In this document: in pieces, positions 20,509 through 29,077 of the stretch
Position numbering within the stretch: the stretch's first letter is position 1
How the letters are laid out: each line of letters begins with the position of its first letter
Source: a virus
Virus record (IMG/VR): IMGVR_UViG_3300028374_000012
Coordinates: 1-64,000 of that record
Strand: one strand, 5' to 3'
Length of the DNA stretch: 64,000 bases
The notes under the pieces: model-generated
Seen by the model: only the letters and a program-made list of their open reading frames with translations
Database searches by the model: none
Told to the model about the DNA's origin: nothing
Made by a program: the position numbers and the translations under genes

Positions 20509-22998
20509 TTACTGCAAAATTTCTCCTAAATCATAAAACATTATAGCTGCAATAGAACCAAACAGGCTAGAATGTACAAAATCATCGGGACCTACGTTCG
20601 TAAACTTCTGTGTATTTTTGTCCTCATCATACTCAATAATAACGTTTCTAGCATCTGAGGCTAAATGCGAGATGTCCTCCCATCTTGGTAATCTTAATTT
20701 ACCGTTTTTTATTAATTCAAAATATTTATTCATTATATAATTTTTGTTCATTGTATATGCTCTCATTTTAGCATTATACTTGATGGGTTCTTTTTGTGCG
20801 CCAAGATGTTGAAAAGCTAATACCTTTTCTACGCCCAATCTTTTTCTAAATTCACTGTTTGGTGCTTCGCCCATTCCATAATCAGCAGCTAATATATTAC
20901 AATTTCATTCTTTAAATATTCTGGGAACTTCTTCATGAATAAAAGAATAGTCGCTTTCCTTGCCTACAAATCGTTTAGCATAAGCAACCTGAAGCCTTCC
21001 ATCTATTACTTGAATTATTGATATAACTGTGTAAGAGTTTTCACTATTTACCGGCCCATAATCAATTCCCATAATAGACGGCCGAGTTCTATAACCTTTA
21101 TGTGGTTTAGAAGACATCTCAAAATCTTCTTTACAAGCTGCCATTAATTCAGCTTTTGTAATCGGTATAGATCCACTATCATATTCTAAGCCAAGTGTCT
21201 CATTATAGAATAAGGCTGTAGAAGTATTCTCCATTTTATAAATAACATCCTTTTCCCAATCGACCCAGGGAGAGTGTGCAAAGTGAAGCAAGCAGACTCT
21301 GTATCCTTCCATATCCGGCATCTTATCAGGGTCGTCATATGTTGAGACCCATTCTCCTTTAGCTGTCCTTAAATCTAATTTCTCGCCGCATTTACTACAA
21401 GCTAATCCGGTTAAAGCAATATTATCTGGTCCTAAAATATTCCAGTGGTTGCAAGCATTACACTTAATTACATATTCATATTGAGTACTCTTGAACCATA
21501 AGTCTGCAAGGGTGCCTTTTGTTCGCTTAGGAGTTCCGGCATAAACTGACTTTTTAATTAAAGATCTAGACATTGTTTCTTGGATAACTGTGATAACGTC
21601 TTTCTTTAAATCCTGGCAGTTACCAACAACAACGGGACCTTTTGAGTCCTGGTGTCTTACAATTAAAGTACCGTTAGGAACAGTAGCACAATACACCTTA
21701 CCTTTATAATGCTCTGTAAAAGGTTCATTATTTTCATTATTAAGTACTCTTATACTTCTTTTTGAAACCTTTACAATGTACTCAGGATTCCCATACCTAG
21801 TTTTTTGGGTTATAACATTGCTGGGATTGCCCCCTATTAAACGAACTGCTTGAAGGTCATCTGCCAGTTGTTTGTCTTGGGTTCTAAAATGTGTCCATTG
21901 TACTGTAGCATTAAAAAAGTCTTCTGTGTAATCTCTATATTCAATAAAAGTTTCTAAAGGAATACGATTGTTCAGCCCCATTACATATTCTTTAAAATCC
22001 GGATCTGTTATAACATAAACATCTCTTGCGGAATCTTTCTTAGGTTTAACCCAATGTGATAATCCTAGATTTTCTAGGGATGTATGAAAGCTTGAAGAAA
22101 ATCTATTTTCTTTAACATAGATATGTATTTTACCAGTATCATCATCAACTTCCCCTCTTGCAAAAAACCAACCCAAAAATGTAAAAAAGTCTTTGGCCGG
22201 ATAACCCATAAATGTTTCCGGGGATTTCTTTTCTATAGGTTGTGGGTGAGTAAGCATCCGAAACTGCACATCAGTAGTTTCCTCAGCTTTCAAAAAGCCC
22301 CAGGTTTTTTCGTCCTGTATGTTTGCATATAAATTATGTCCGGGAGTTGTTTTTAAAAGCATGCTTTGGCTTTGGAAATTATAAACTTCTCCCTCGTAAT
22401 CTTTTTGGATAATACGGGTTGGCTCTTGAAATTCTAATTGTTGGTGAGCATTTACAGTTGCAAAAATATCATCTTCGGTAATCCGGGATACATTTTTTCA
22501 TCCCTTTTTTGTTAGTACTTCCATATCATCTGTAAAGCACTCATCAAAATAGTTATAATCTGCAGAAATACCACGAATACGATCAGCGTTTAATAAAGCA
22601 TACCTTAAGTTAATTACGCTACCATTTATAAATTCTTTTTTATAAACATTCTGAACAAGGCGGGAATCAATGTAATGGTTTTGGATTAACGGCGAGTTTT
22701 TAATAACCGGCTCTAATTTATCACGTGCTCATTCTTGAGTCTGGGCTACAGCGGGTGAAACATATAATTGTTTTATATTACCCTCCATTAAAGCTCGGGA
22801 CATAACTATATTTGCTAGCGATACGCTTTTCGATGTTTGTCGTGAGAACTTCATAACAACATCCTGGGCGGAGCTGTTATAGATTCTACGCATGTGGGGG
22901 TAATCATCCAGGGAAAGGGGCTTTCCCTGGAGATATAAGAAATTTTCTGAAAAGTCACTGAGCGTTAGCTCGACTGTTTCCTTTTTATTTTTTGCCAT
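20509..22998 (-). CDS. terL: Terminase large subunit with intein, 829 aa, three TGA(Trp)
   Basis: Three ORF pieces in one frame are joined by TGA codons (TQEWARD, KKGWKNV, FKEWNCN). The N-extein has a Walker A-like 'FSRQTSKS' (the usual Gly is Ser) and Walker B-like 'YNYFDE', directly followed by the intein. The C-extein resumes at 'CQDLKKDVI', then 'SVYAGTPKRTKGTLADLWF' and a zinc-ribbon ('CNAC' and 'CSKC'). The nuclease motif region is 'SIMGIDYGPVN' and 'CNILAADYGMGE'. Spliced length is 522 aa, normal for TerL. It cuts and pumps genome DNA into the prohead. bS21 overlaps its start by 34 nt. Confidence 0.9.
21619..22539 (-). mobile_element. Terminase intein with degenerate endonuclease (307 aa)
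   Basis: From Cys154 ('CFTDDMEVLTKKGW', Trp as TGA) to 'VVVGN' before Cys461. The usual penultimate His is Gly. Block B-like 'LLKTTPGHNLY' is present. One LAGLIDADG-like helix 'FFTFLGWFFARGEV' lacks the catalytic acid, so the endonuclease looks decayed. It is inserted right after the Walker B acidic pair, a known intein hotspot. Confidence 0.88.
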
Positions 22999-23159
22999 CT
23001 AACTGCTTCTTTTCTTTTCTCACGTTTTATTTCTGAGGGCTTTTTAAAAAATTGACGCTCTCGGTATTCCTCGAGGATACCAGCTGCTTGTACTTTCTTT
23101 TTGAAAGCTATTAGTGCGCCTTCTAGGTTATTGTTTCTTACTGTGACTTTTACTGACAT
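22965..23159 (-). CDS. rpsU: Ribosomal protein bS21 homologue, 64 aa
   Basis: 'MSVKVTVRNNNLEGALIAF' with 'VQAAGILEEYRERQFFKKPSE' followed by 'KREKRKEAVRW' is the standard bS21 pattern at full length, including the basic C-terminal tail. bS21 sits by the anti-Shine-Dalgarno end of 16S rRNA on the small subunit. Phage copies are known from large environmental phages and are thought to replace the host protein late in infection. The gene overlaps terL by 34 nt, so it is expressed with late genes. Many window genes carry AGGAGG-type sites, which fits a role in start-site choice (inference). Confidence 0.9.
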   Translation of the reverse strand: MSVKVTVRNNNLEGALIAFKKKVQAAGILEEYRERQFFKKPSEIKREKRKEAVRWQKIKRKQSS

Positions 23160-23207
23160 ATATAATATTTTAGTTTAAGAGTGGGTGATAAATTTAGAAA
23201 TATAAGT

Positions 23208-23405
23208 TTACTTTCCAAAATTTTTGTTTGTTGAAATTTGTCCTACTCTATAATCTTTAATCTTAATAGCTTTTACTCTCTTAGGAGGCAGGGTTTTTTC
23301 AGTTGCTCTTTCAATTGACCCGAAACTTTTTCCTATGTCATCGGGGTCAGTCCCCCTTAACCTTTTTAAATGTCTTTGTATTTGTTTAACTGGTACTTTA
23401 GTCAT
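23208..23405 (-). CDS. Small basic unrecognised protein, 65 aa
   Basis: Basic protein ('QIQRHLKRLRGTDPDD', 'PPKRVKAIKIKDYRV') between bS21 and the 275-aa gene, whose end it overlaps by 8 nt. It may bind nucleic acid. No family recognised. Confidence 0.55.
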   Translation of the reverse strand: MTKVPVKQIQRHLKRLRGTDPDDIGKSFGSIERATEKTLPPKRVKAIKIKDYRVGQISTNKNFGK

Positions 23406-24225
23406 TGTTAATTAAATCATTTAGATGTTTTGGTTTTTCAGAAACCTCTACATTGGTTTTTATTTTAAATTCATAATTTTCTAAAAAATTAGCTGCGCTT
23501 TTTTGGTCTTCTTTTTGCAACGAATCAATCCGGTCAGTTAATTTAATAGCCAAACCTGCCCAGCGTTGTGCAACGGCCGGCTTTATTTTGCTTTGTTCTT
23601 TAAAATTGTAATAAGAATCATTTACCATGTCCCGGAGCATTTCTCCAAAATCTTTTTCAGGGGCGGCCCCAAGCTTCCATAACAAATAATCCTTGTCGCC
23701 TTTCAGAGCCATTTTATAATACTTGTTTAGCTCAGGATCTTCAATATTATTTACATACTGCTGACGCTCGGACAAAGTCCAATCGGACACATTGAAAAAA
23801 TATTTTAAAAATAACTCAATATCTTCCGCAGCGTATTCTACGTTAAATTTTCCATTAGAGATCATATCAATGTCCTGATCGTCTATTCTGGCCAGGGCCA
23901 GGGCTGTTACCAGTCGGTACATTAATGGATCACTTATAAGTTGGAAAGCTTTTTTAGGAGAAATAAAATCTCCATTTATGTGGAATCCGGTTAAATGAGA
24001 AAACATTTCTTGAATACCCATAGCTTCTATCCAATCAGGATCTGCTGGGTCCGGATCAACGGGATCAAAATAAGAAGGGTTGCTATCCTTAATAGTATTG
24101 ATAATGATAGCAATAGCTTTATCGGGAATCGTTAAATTATATTTTTCAAGCTCTTCCAGAATTTGTTCTAGAGTTTTTCTCGATACAACTAATGACTCTA
24201 TATACTTAATGTGTGGTATTAACAT
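23398..24225 (-). CDS. Unrecognised protein, 275 aa, upstream of terminase
   Basis: Acidic helical protein with a short 'DPVDPDPADPDW' linker near residue 58. It has no TGA; its tryptophans are TGG. A small-terminase or neck role is possible from position but nothing in the sequence supports either strongly. Confidence 0.55.
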   Translation of the reverse strand: MLIPHIKYIESLVVSRKTLEQILEELEKYNLTIPDKAIAIIINTIKDSNPSYFDPVDPDPADPDWIEAMGIQEMFSHLTGFHINGDFISPKKAFQLISDPLMYRLVTALALARIDDQDIDMISNGKFNVEYAAEDIELFLKYFFNVSDWTLSERQQYVNNIEDPELNKYYKMALKGDKDYLLWKLGAAPEKDFGEMLRDMVNDSYYNFKEQSKIKPAVAQRWAGLAIKLTDRIDSLQKEDQKSAANFLENYEFKIKTNVEVSEKPKHLNDLINND

Positions 24226-24234
24226 TTATACCTC

Positions 24235-24468
24235 CTAGGATGCTAATGATAAATATAATTTTAAACTATCTAAGTCCGGTGCAACAGTGGTGGAAAAAAT
24301 ATCTGCGCCTTCTTCTGTTAGCACAGATAACTTTCCATTATTTTTACCTATAATAGTTTCTGTTTCAAAACCTAAATCCTCTTCAATCATTAAACGTACC
24401 TTTTCCGAAAGTTCAGTAAAACTTTTATCTCCAGGATGTTCAATTAAAAATTTAGGTATTCCGTCCAT
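24235..24468 (-). CDS. Small acidic unrecognised protein, 77 aa
   Basis: Acidic, alpha/beta-looking ('TELSEKVRLMIEEDLGFETE', 'KNNGKLSVLTEEGADIF'). It sits 3 nt after its upstream neighbour and is part of the same transcript. No family recognised. Confidence 0.55.
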   Translation of the reverse strand: MDGIPKFLIEHPGDKSFTELSEKVRLMIEEDLGFETETIIGKNNGKLSVLTEEGADIFSTTVAPDLDSLKLYLSLAS

Positions 24469-24471
24469 TAC

Positions 24472-24750
24472 TTAATCTTTTAAAGCAATAGCGCCTGTGC
24501 CAGTTACTGCGACTCCACCCGCAGCGCCTATTCCAAGGGCTCCTTTATTTTTCTTTGTATAATCAAGAGCTTTGTCTGACACCTCTCTTAAAGATTTGCC
24601 TATTGATTCAGCGTCTTTTGCAGGCTTTCCTTTTTTAAATCCTGTAAAAAATTTCCTACCCTTTGCTACTATTCCGGTTCCAATAAATTTTGCGTCTTTT
24701 TCTAGTTCGTCCTTAAAACCTTGTACAAGGTATGTATCTAAATTTTCCAT
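24472..24750 (-). CDS. Small glycine-zipper protein with shared leader, 92 aa
   Basis: N-terminal leader 'MENLDTYLVQGFKDELEKDA' closely matches the leaders of the next two upstream genes. A basic middle and a C-terminal hydrophobic glycine-rich helix ('GALGIGAAGGVAVTGTGAIAL') follow. The shared leader on otherwise different proteins suggests a targeting or propeptide signal for virion packaging (inference). Confidence 0.6.
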   Translation of the reverse strand: MENLDTYLVQGFKDELEKDAKFIGTGIVAKGRKFFTGFKKGKPAKDAESIGKSLREVSDKALDYTKKNKGALGIGAAGGVAVTGTGAIALKD

Positions 24751-24781
24751 TTGTTTAATTTAATTTATTTTTTGTGTTTAG

Positions 24782-25645
24782 TTATTTTTTGTTAGATAAC
24801 ATGAGATATCCGCCAACCCCAAGAGCAGTTCCAGCTCCACCAAGCGCTCCACCTGTTAGTACTTTCGGGCTTTTAAGATACTTGAGAGCCTTAGACCCGA
24901 TCGATGTAGTTTTCCCAGCCTCGGGTGCTACCTTAGCAGCTGCTTGTGCAGTTTCTTTAACTTTTTGAGTTTCTTGAACTCCGGCTTTTGCATTCTCTAT
25001 AAATGTAATAACCTCATCACTAAAACCTTGACGCAATTTAGGATTTTTTAGAAAATTATCCAACTTATCAACAATAGTTGAATTTTTAAATTTACGTACA
25101 TCCACTTTATGGTTTACTTTTTGTTGGCGTAATTTACGTGCTTTAGCTTTTTCGTCTGCAATAATTCTGTTTGCTTTTTCGGCCTCTGCAATTTCAGCGT
25201 CGGTTACTGCTGCATTCTTGGATAGTAAATGATACCCACCGGCTCCTACAGCTGTACTAACCCCAGCCAGTGCTAATACTTTTGGATTCTTTAAGTATTT
25301 AAGTGTGTTAGCTCCAAGGGGGGTTTTCTTGGTAACCTTTGCTGCTTCTTCTGCAGCAACCCTCGCTGCTTCTTGTTCTGCTTTTCTTTGAGCTCAACGG
25401 GTTGTCACTGCTTCTTTGCCTGCTTTTTGTACATCCTTATTTGTTAAAAAGTCTTTAGTACTACTAAGTATACTTTTTTTACTACCATCTAATGACTGCG
25501 GAGGTATAAAACTTTCCATAGCTGCTGTTTGTATGTTTGGATTGTGGACTGCATCTAAAACTACTTCTTTTGCTGTCCTAGCCGCGGCTTCTTTTTCTAT
25601 TCCGTGTTTAATTCCTTGTATAAGATATATGTCTAAATTTTCCAT
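24782..25645 (-). CDS. Glycine-zipper protein with internal duplication and shared leader, 287 aa
   Basis: Joined across one TGA(Trp) in 'TTRWAQRKAE'. The leader 'MENLDIYLIQGIKHGIEKEA' matches those of its neighbours. Two homologous C-terminal units, 'ANTLKYLKNPKVLALAGV' and 'SKALKYLKSPKVLTGGAL', each end in a glycine-rich hydrophobic helix and are separated by a Lys/Glu/Ala coiled-coil. It is probably an internal virion or membrane-penetrating protein. Under the standard code it appears as two unrelated ORFs. Confidence 0.65.
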
Positions 25646-25650
25646 TGTTT

Positions 25651-26304
25651 TTAAAAATTGTTAAATGATGGTTGATTATATGGTTTTAATTTTGTTTGCT
25701 CTTTAACAGCACTAGTTAGTTTTGAAACTTTGTGAGGTTTGTAAGCTGAAAAGGCTCCTATGCTAGTTCCGGCGCCTAATTTAGCCGACTTACCTTTCCA
25801 TGCTGTTCCGGCAAGTCCCTTTAAAAACCTCATCCCCCTTATTCCTAATGCAAAAGAAGCTGTTTTTTCATTTTCTCTTTTTATTAAAGCTTGTGCGCCT
25901 GTGAAAAGGGGGTAACCTACCGCTCCGGCAATCATTGTTTTTTTAATTCGGCCGCTTAGTCCTGAAAAAGGCGCTCCGGTTGTTTTGGATCCAGCTTGTT
26001 GACGGATAGTTTTTGTATCTAATGGCTGTGTAATAAGTGCAACGCCTGCACCACTAACTCCACCAGCTGTAGTATCAATTACATAATCTTTTAAAAATTC
26101 TTTTATTTCTTCTTTGTCTGCTTTCTGTGATGCTACTGCAACTCCCCCGGTAAGGGCCGCCGCCGTTCCTGATCCTAGAGTTTTATAAGGATTCTCATTA
26201 GCATAATCTTTAGCGTAATTTAAAACCTTTTTAAGTTTTGGGGGTTTGGCAAAAGAAGTTTTTACCATCTCGTCTTTAAACCCCGCTGTTATATATTTGT
26301 TCAT
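25651..26304 (-). CDS. Glycine-zipper membrane-type protein with shared leader, 217 aa
   Basis: Leader 'MNKYITAGFKDEMVKTSF' belongs to the same family as those at 24750 and 25645. Four hydrophobic Gly/Ala segments follow, plus 'NEKTASFALG'. The stop lies 5 nt before the downstream gene. No enzyme motifs. It is likely a virion-internal or ejected protein acting at the cell membrane. Confidence 0.6.
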   Translation of the reverse strand: MNKYITAGFKDEMVKTSFAKPPKLKKVLNYAKDYANENPYKTLGSGTAAALTGGVAVASQKADKEEIKEFLKDYVIDTTAGGVSGAGVALITQPLDTKTIRQQAGSKTTGAPFSGLSGRIKKTMIAGAVGYPLFTGAQALIKRENEKTASFALGIRGMRFLKGLAGTAWKGKSAKLGAGTSIGAFSAYKPHKVSKLTSAVKEQTKLKPYNQPSFNNF

Positions 26305-26307
26305 ATC

Positions 26308-26643
26308 TTAATTGTTGTAATATCTAAATTCCATTTTCTGATCCCATGAGCTTACATCAGTAAATGTTTTTTGTTTAAAAATCCCTAAAGCTTCCAACCA
26401 CTTAATTTTGAATGTTAAAAAATCATCTATAGCTGTTAACAAATCTCCATCTTTTAAATAAACATCCGTCCAATTGGAGTTATATACCGATGGTATAATT
26501 CTACTAATTTCAGTAGCATCCATTGTAATTGGTAATTCCTTTTGGGGAAGCTCATTAGCATTTTCCATAAATTCATAAAAATCCTCTTTGTCATCTATTT
26601 CTTCGAAATCATGTTCCAGTGATATAAAATCTATTAATTTCAT
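26308..26643 (-). CDS. Acidic unrecognised protein, 111 aa
   Basis: The start at 26643 was chosen because it overlaps the upstream stop as TAATG; an in-frame ATG 15 nt earlier also exists. It is acidic ('FEEIDDKEDFYEFMENANE') with three Trp as TGG. No family recognised. Confidence 0.55.
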   Translation of the reverse strand: MKLIDFISLEHDFEEIDDKEDFYEFMENANELPQKELPITMDATEISRIIPSVYNSNWTDVYLKDGDLLTAIDDFLTFKIKWLEALGIFKQKTFTDVSSWDQKMEFRYYNN

Positions 26644-27431
26644 TATTTTGGCTTCCATAGAGATCTAGACTCTATGAGTTTTTTAATTTTTGGGTTACGT
26701 AAATAACCATAATTTGTAACTAAAACTGGTGCACCTCCCACCAAAGCGCCTACTCCTACTGAGGTCGCAATGTTAGATGCACTATTCTCGGTTTCTTTAT
26801 CAGTTAAAACTCTGGTAGCTCCTACAGTCCCGCCGGCCGCTGCTAACATTCCTGTTAATCCCAGAACCTCTTTGTTTGAAAAAGCGGAGGGCACTAATGC
26901 GGCTTCTTTTTTAAATACATTTTTAGCTAGAACAGCTGGTATTGATACTGCTGCTCCTCGGGATCCCCAGGTAAGTGCTCGTTCTTTAAAACGTTCTTTT
27001 TTTAGACTATCCAGTTTATTGACTTGTTGTTTTTGTTTCTTACTGGTTGCTCTAAAAATTTTGTTTTTAGAATTTTTACCAATTGTTGATGTCAGAGATT
27101 TAATTTCAGTACTAAGCTCTTTTGCACGAGTTCCTTTTAAAAGCTGGAGAAGACGGCTTGCAGCATTTTTTTCTAAAAATTTTGCTCCACCATAAACTAC
27201 AGGAAGAGCCAAGCCTGTTCTGGCCAGACCTAGGTTCATTTTCTGTCGGCTATATTCAGTATCCAAATCTTTTAAATTATCAACTTGCCTTTTGTAACCT
27301 TCCGGATCTAAGTAGTTTTTACTAAAATAAGGAAAATCTCGGACCCTTCGTTGTTGAGCTACTCCTGCTCTTTCTAGTTGTCGTAGATTTTCTCCTCGTA
27401 TATATTTTATGAAATTTTTTGCTGTGCTCAT
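26643..27431 (-). CDS. Basic membrane-interacting protein, 262 aa
   Basis: Basic N-terminal 65 residues, then two to four hydrophobic glycine-rich segments ('GLARTGLALPVVYGGAKF', 'LGLTGMLAAAGGTVGATR', 'SVGVGALVGGAPVLV') split by a basic coiled-coil. Contains 'LEKNAASR' and 'FKKEAALVP'. ATG overlaps the stop of the 106-aa gene. Virion-internal protein inferred. Confidence 0.55.
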   Translation of the reverse strand: MSTAKNFIKYIRGENLRQLERAGVAQQRRVRDFPYFSKNYLDPEGYKRQVDNLKDLDTEYSRQKMNLGLARTGLALPVVYGGAKFLEKNAASRLLQLLKGTRAKELSTEIKSLTSTIGKNSKNKIFRATSKKQKQQVNKLDSLKKERFKERALTWGSRGAAVSIPAVLAKNVFKKEAALVPSAFSNKEVLGLTGMLAAAGGTVGATRVLTDKETENSASNIATSVGVGALVGGAPVLVTNYGYLRNPKIKKLIESRSLWKPK

Positions 27432-27751
27432 TATAATCTAATTTTTTCTCTGAAAGGTTGTAAATAACTTCCCAACAAGCTTTCGTCAATTCCCATTTCT
27501 TTTAAAACTTTATTCCTGTTAATTGCTCTACTTGTTAAATAGTTAGCAAATCCAATTGCGCCGCTGGTCCCTAAACTTCCAGCAAGTACTGCCTTAGCTG
27601 GAGAAGCTGTTAGTTTGGATATTAAAGGAGCAGCAATAGACATCCCCACAGCTGTGGGTATTGCGGCACTTAAGATATCATCACGCCGGTGTCGTATTTC
27701 AGCATTTGGGTTTTCTATGTAATAGTCTTTTATAATTTTTTGCTTGTCCAT
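27431..27751 (-). CDS. Small membrane-type protein, 106 aa
   Basis: Two hydrophobic segments ('ILSAAIPTAVGMSIAAPLI', 'AVLAGSLGTSGAIGFANYL') flanked by charged ends. First gene of its run; a GAATATACTTTA motif ends 3 nt upstream of the ATG. No family recognised. Confidence 0.55.
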   Translation of the reverse strand: MDKQKIIKDYYIENPNAEIRHRRDDILSAAIPTAVGMSIAAPLISKLTASPAKAVLAGSLGTSGAIGFANYLTSRAINRNKVLKEMGIDESLLGSYLQPFREKIRL

Positions 27752-27754
27752 GTC

Positions 27755-27766
27755 TAAAGTATATTC
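27755..27766 (-). promoter_or_regulatory. Late-promoter-like motif GAATATACTTTA
   Basis: Ends 3 nt before the ATG at 27751; lies back to back with the plus-strand promoter at 27786. Confidence 0.4.
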
Positions 27767-27785
27767 AACTTTTTATTTTAAGTCA

Positions 27786-27806
27786 AATTTTGGTATAAGA
27801 ATATTG
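27786..27806 (+). promoter_or_regulatory. Plus-strand promoter, TGGTATAAGAATATTG
   Basis: One of eight copies of the motif. It precedes a single plus-strand gene inside the long minus-strand block. The palindromic TTAATATTAA lies just downstream. Confidence 0.75.
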
Positions 27807-27846
27807 TAAATGTTTAATATTAACCGAAAAAGGAGATCTTTTACAG

Positions 27847-28206
27847 ATGGCAATCATACTAGAAAAAGATGTTAAGCACATAGTCCTGTCAGACCGGTCT
27901 AATAAAAAGGTGATAGGGTGGTTGGAAAATGCAACCAAACAATGCATTGGTCCATATCTATATAGTAAGGATAATGTTGAGATGACACTAATCGGAAATA
28001 AGGTAAAAATTTTATTAGGGGAAATACCTACTAATAAACATATAATAACGGGATTCCAAAAACTAATCCGAAGAGCGCATAGAAAAGGATTAAAAACTTT
28101 CCCTTCTATAAAGTTCCAACTAGAGAGCGGTACTATTGTAACCTCTGGTCAGATTCTAACTCTTTCAGACTACGATAGCTTACTTTCTTGGAACCCAAGC
28201 GTTTAA
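27847..28206 (+). CDS. Unrecognised early-type protein, 119 aa, isolated in the late block
   Basis: Has its own promoter (27786) and an AGGAG site before the ATG. It shares 'KHIVLSDRSNK' with the 115-aa protein at 52687 ('KHIIRSDRSNK'), and 'IGWLENA' and 'PTNKHIITGF' with the 144-aa protein at 52117 ('VGWLNNI', 'PPNKHIFTCY'). The three form a small paralogous family. No TGA. Its last 74 bp overlap the end of the opposite photolyase-like gene. Confidence 0.7.
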   Translation: MAIILEKDVKHIVLSDRSNKKVIGWLENATKQCIGPYLYSKDNVEMTLIGNKVKILLGEIPTNKHIITGFQKLIRRAHRKGLKTFPSIKFQLESGTIVTSGQILTLSDYDSLLSWNPSV

Positions 28207-29077
28207 TATTCAAGCTTCCTTCTCGGATCTTTCTCTTTAAATAAGCCTTCTTTAATAGAACATCTTCTTCCTCATTAAACTTTTTATAAAAATGAGAAAA
28301 AGAACTATTAGCAGGTAGCTTATCTTTAACAAAGTAAATTCCTTTAACCTCATCTCGAGTAGGATAAAGAGATCTACGTTTTAAAGAAGAGGTAGGTTTA
28401 TTAGATTTCCACCTTGACAACCATTCTGCGTGGCCTTTATTTATTTCAGATAAAGCCTGAGATTGCGGTTTAGGTGTATAATCTTCGGGAAGTCATTTTT
28501 GAATATATTCTTTATTGGGGTCAAGACGTTTAGTGGCGGTAAGGGGATTGCTTTTCCTAAAGTAGGGCTCAGCAAAATTACTGCCACTCGCGGCACTAGT
28601 TACATTGAATGTGGTTAGTACAGGATCATAATCCTTAAACTTACCACCAAGTCATTTAGCTATTACCTCGGGATCAATATTTAAATTCCTAGTCCCATAT
28701 CGAGCTAAAAGCAGCCGGGCCCTATTATGGGGTTTACCGGTTTCCTCTAGTTCTCTAACGGCAGCATCGACCAAAGGAATTCCCGTTTCTCCTTTTTTTA
28801 GCTTAAGAAATTCTTTAGAGTTTTCGTCTTTGGCCCCGGGCAACTCTTTGTAGTCTTGTTGTTCGATAGCGCTTCTGGCAAACTCTCTAAATACTAGCTG
28901 TCTTTTAATTTGTGAAAGATAATCTTGCTCATCATCTGTTAGCTTTGAATTTTCCAGCTGAGTGTTCACAGCTTTAATAACATCTACAGGGTGTATGTCT
29001 CCCTTGGCTAGCTGTTCAGATAAGCCTGTGGAATAATTAGTTAAAATATTCCTATTTATTTCTTTAGGCTGGATCAT
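28133..29077 (-). CDS. Photolyase/cryptochrome FAD-domain-like protein, 314 aa, two TGA(Trp)
   Basis: Joined across TGA at 'AKWLGG' and 'QKWLPE'; the second is the conserved Trp of the photolyase 'Y(I/V)xxWLPEL' motif. Residues 60-240 follow the FAD-binding domain order: 'LVFREFARS', 'TGIPLVDAAVREL', 'TGKPHNRARLLLA', 'SNFAEPYFRKSNP', 'RLDPNKEYIQKWLPE'. The antenna-binding N-terminal domain is missing and the Trp of the usual 'GWMHNR' is Lys, so CPD repair activity is uncertain. The last 75 residues are basic. The ATG overlaps the upstream nucleotidyltransferase stop. Confidence 0.75.

Noticed and set aside
28497-28520. Late-promoter-like GAATATATT inside the photolyase gene
   Set aside because: It encodes the conserved 'KEYIQKW' segment and is not near a start.
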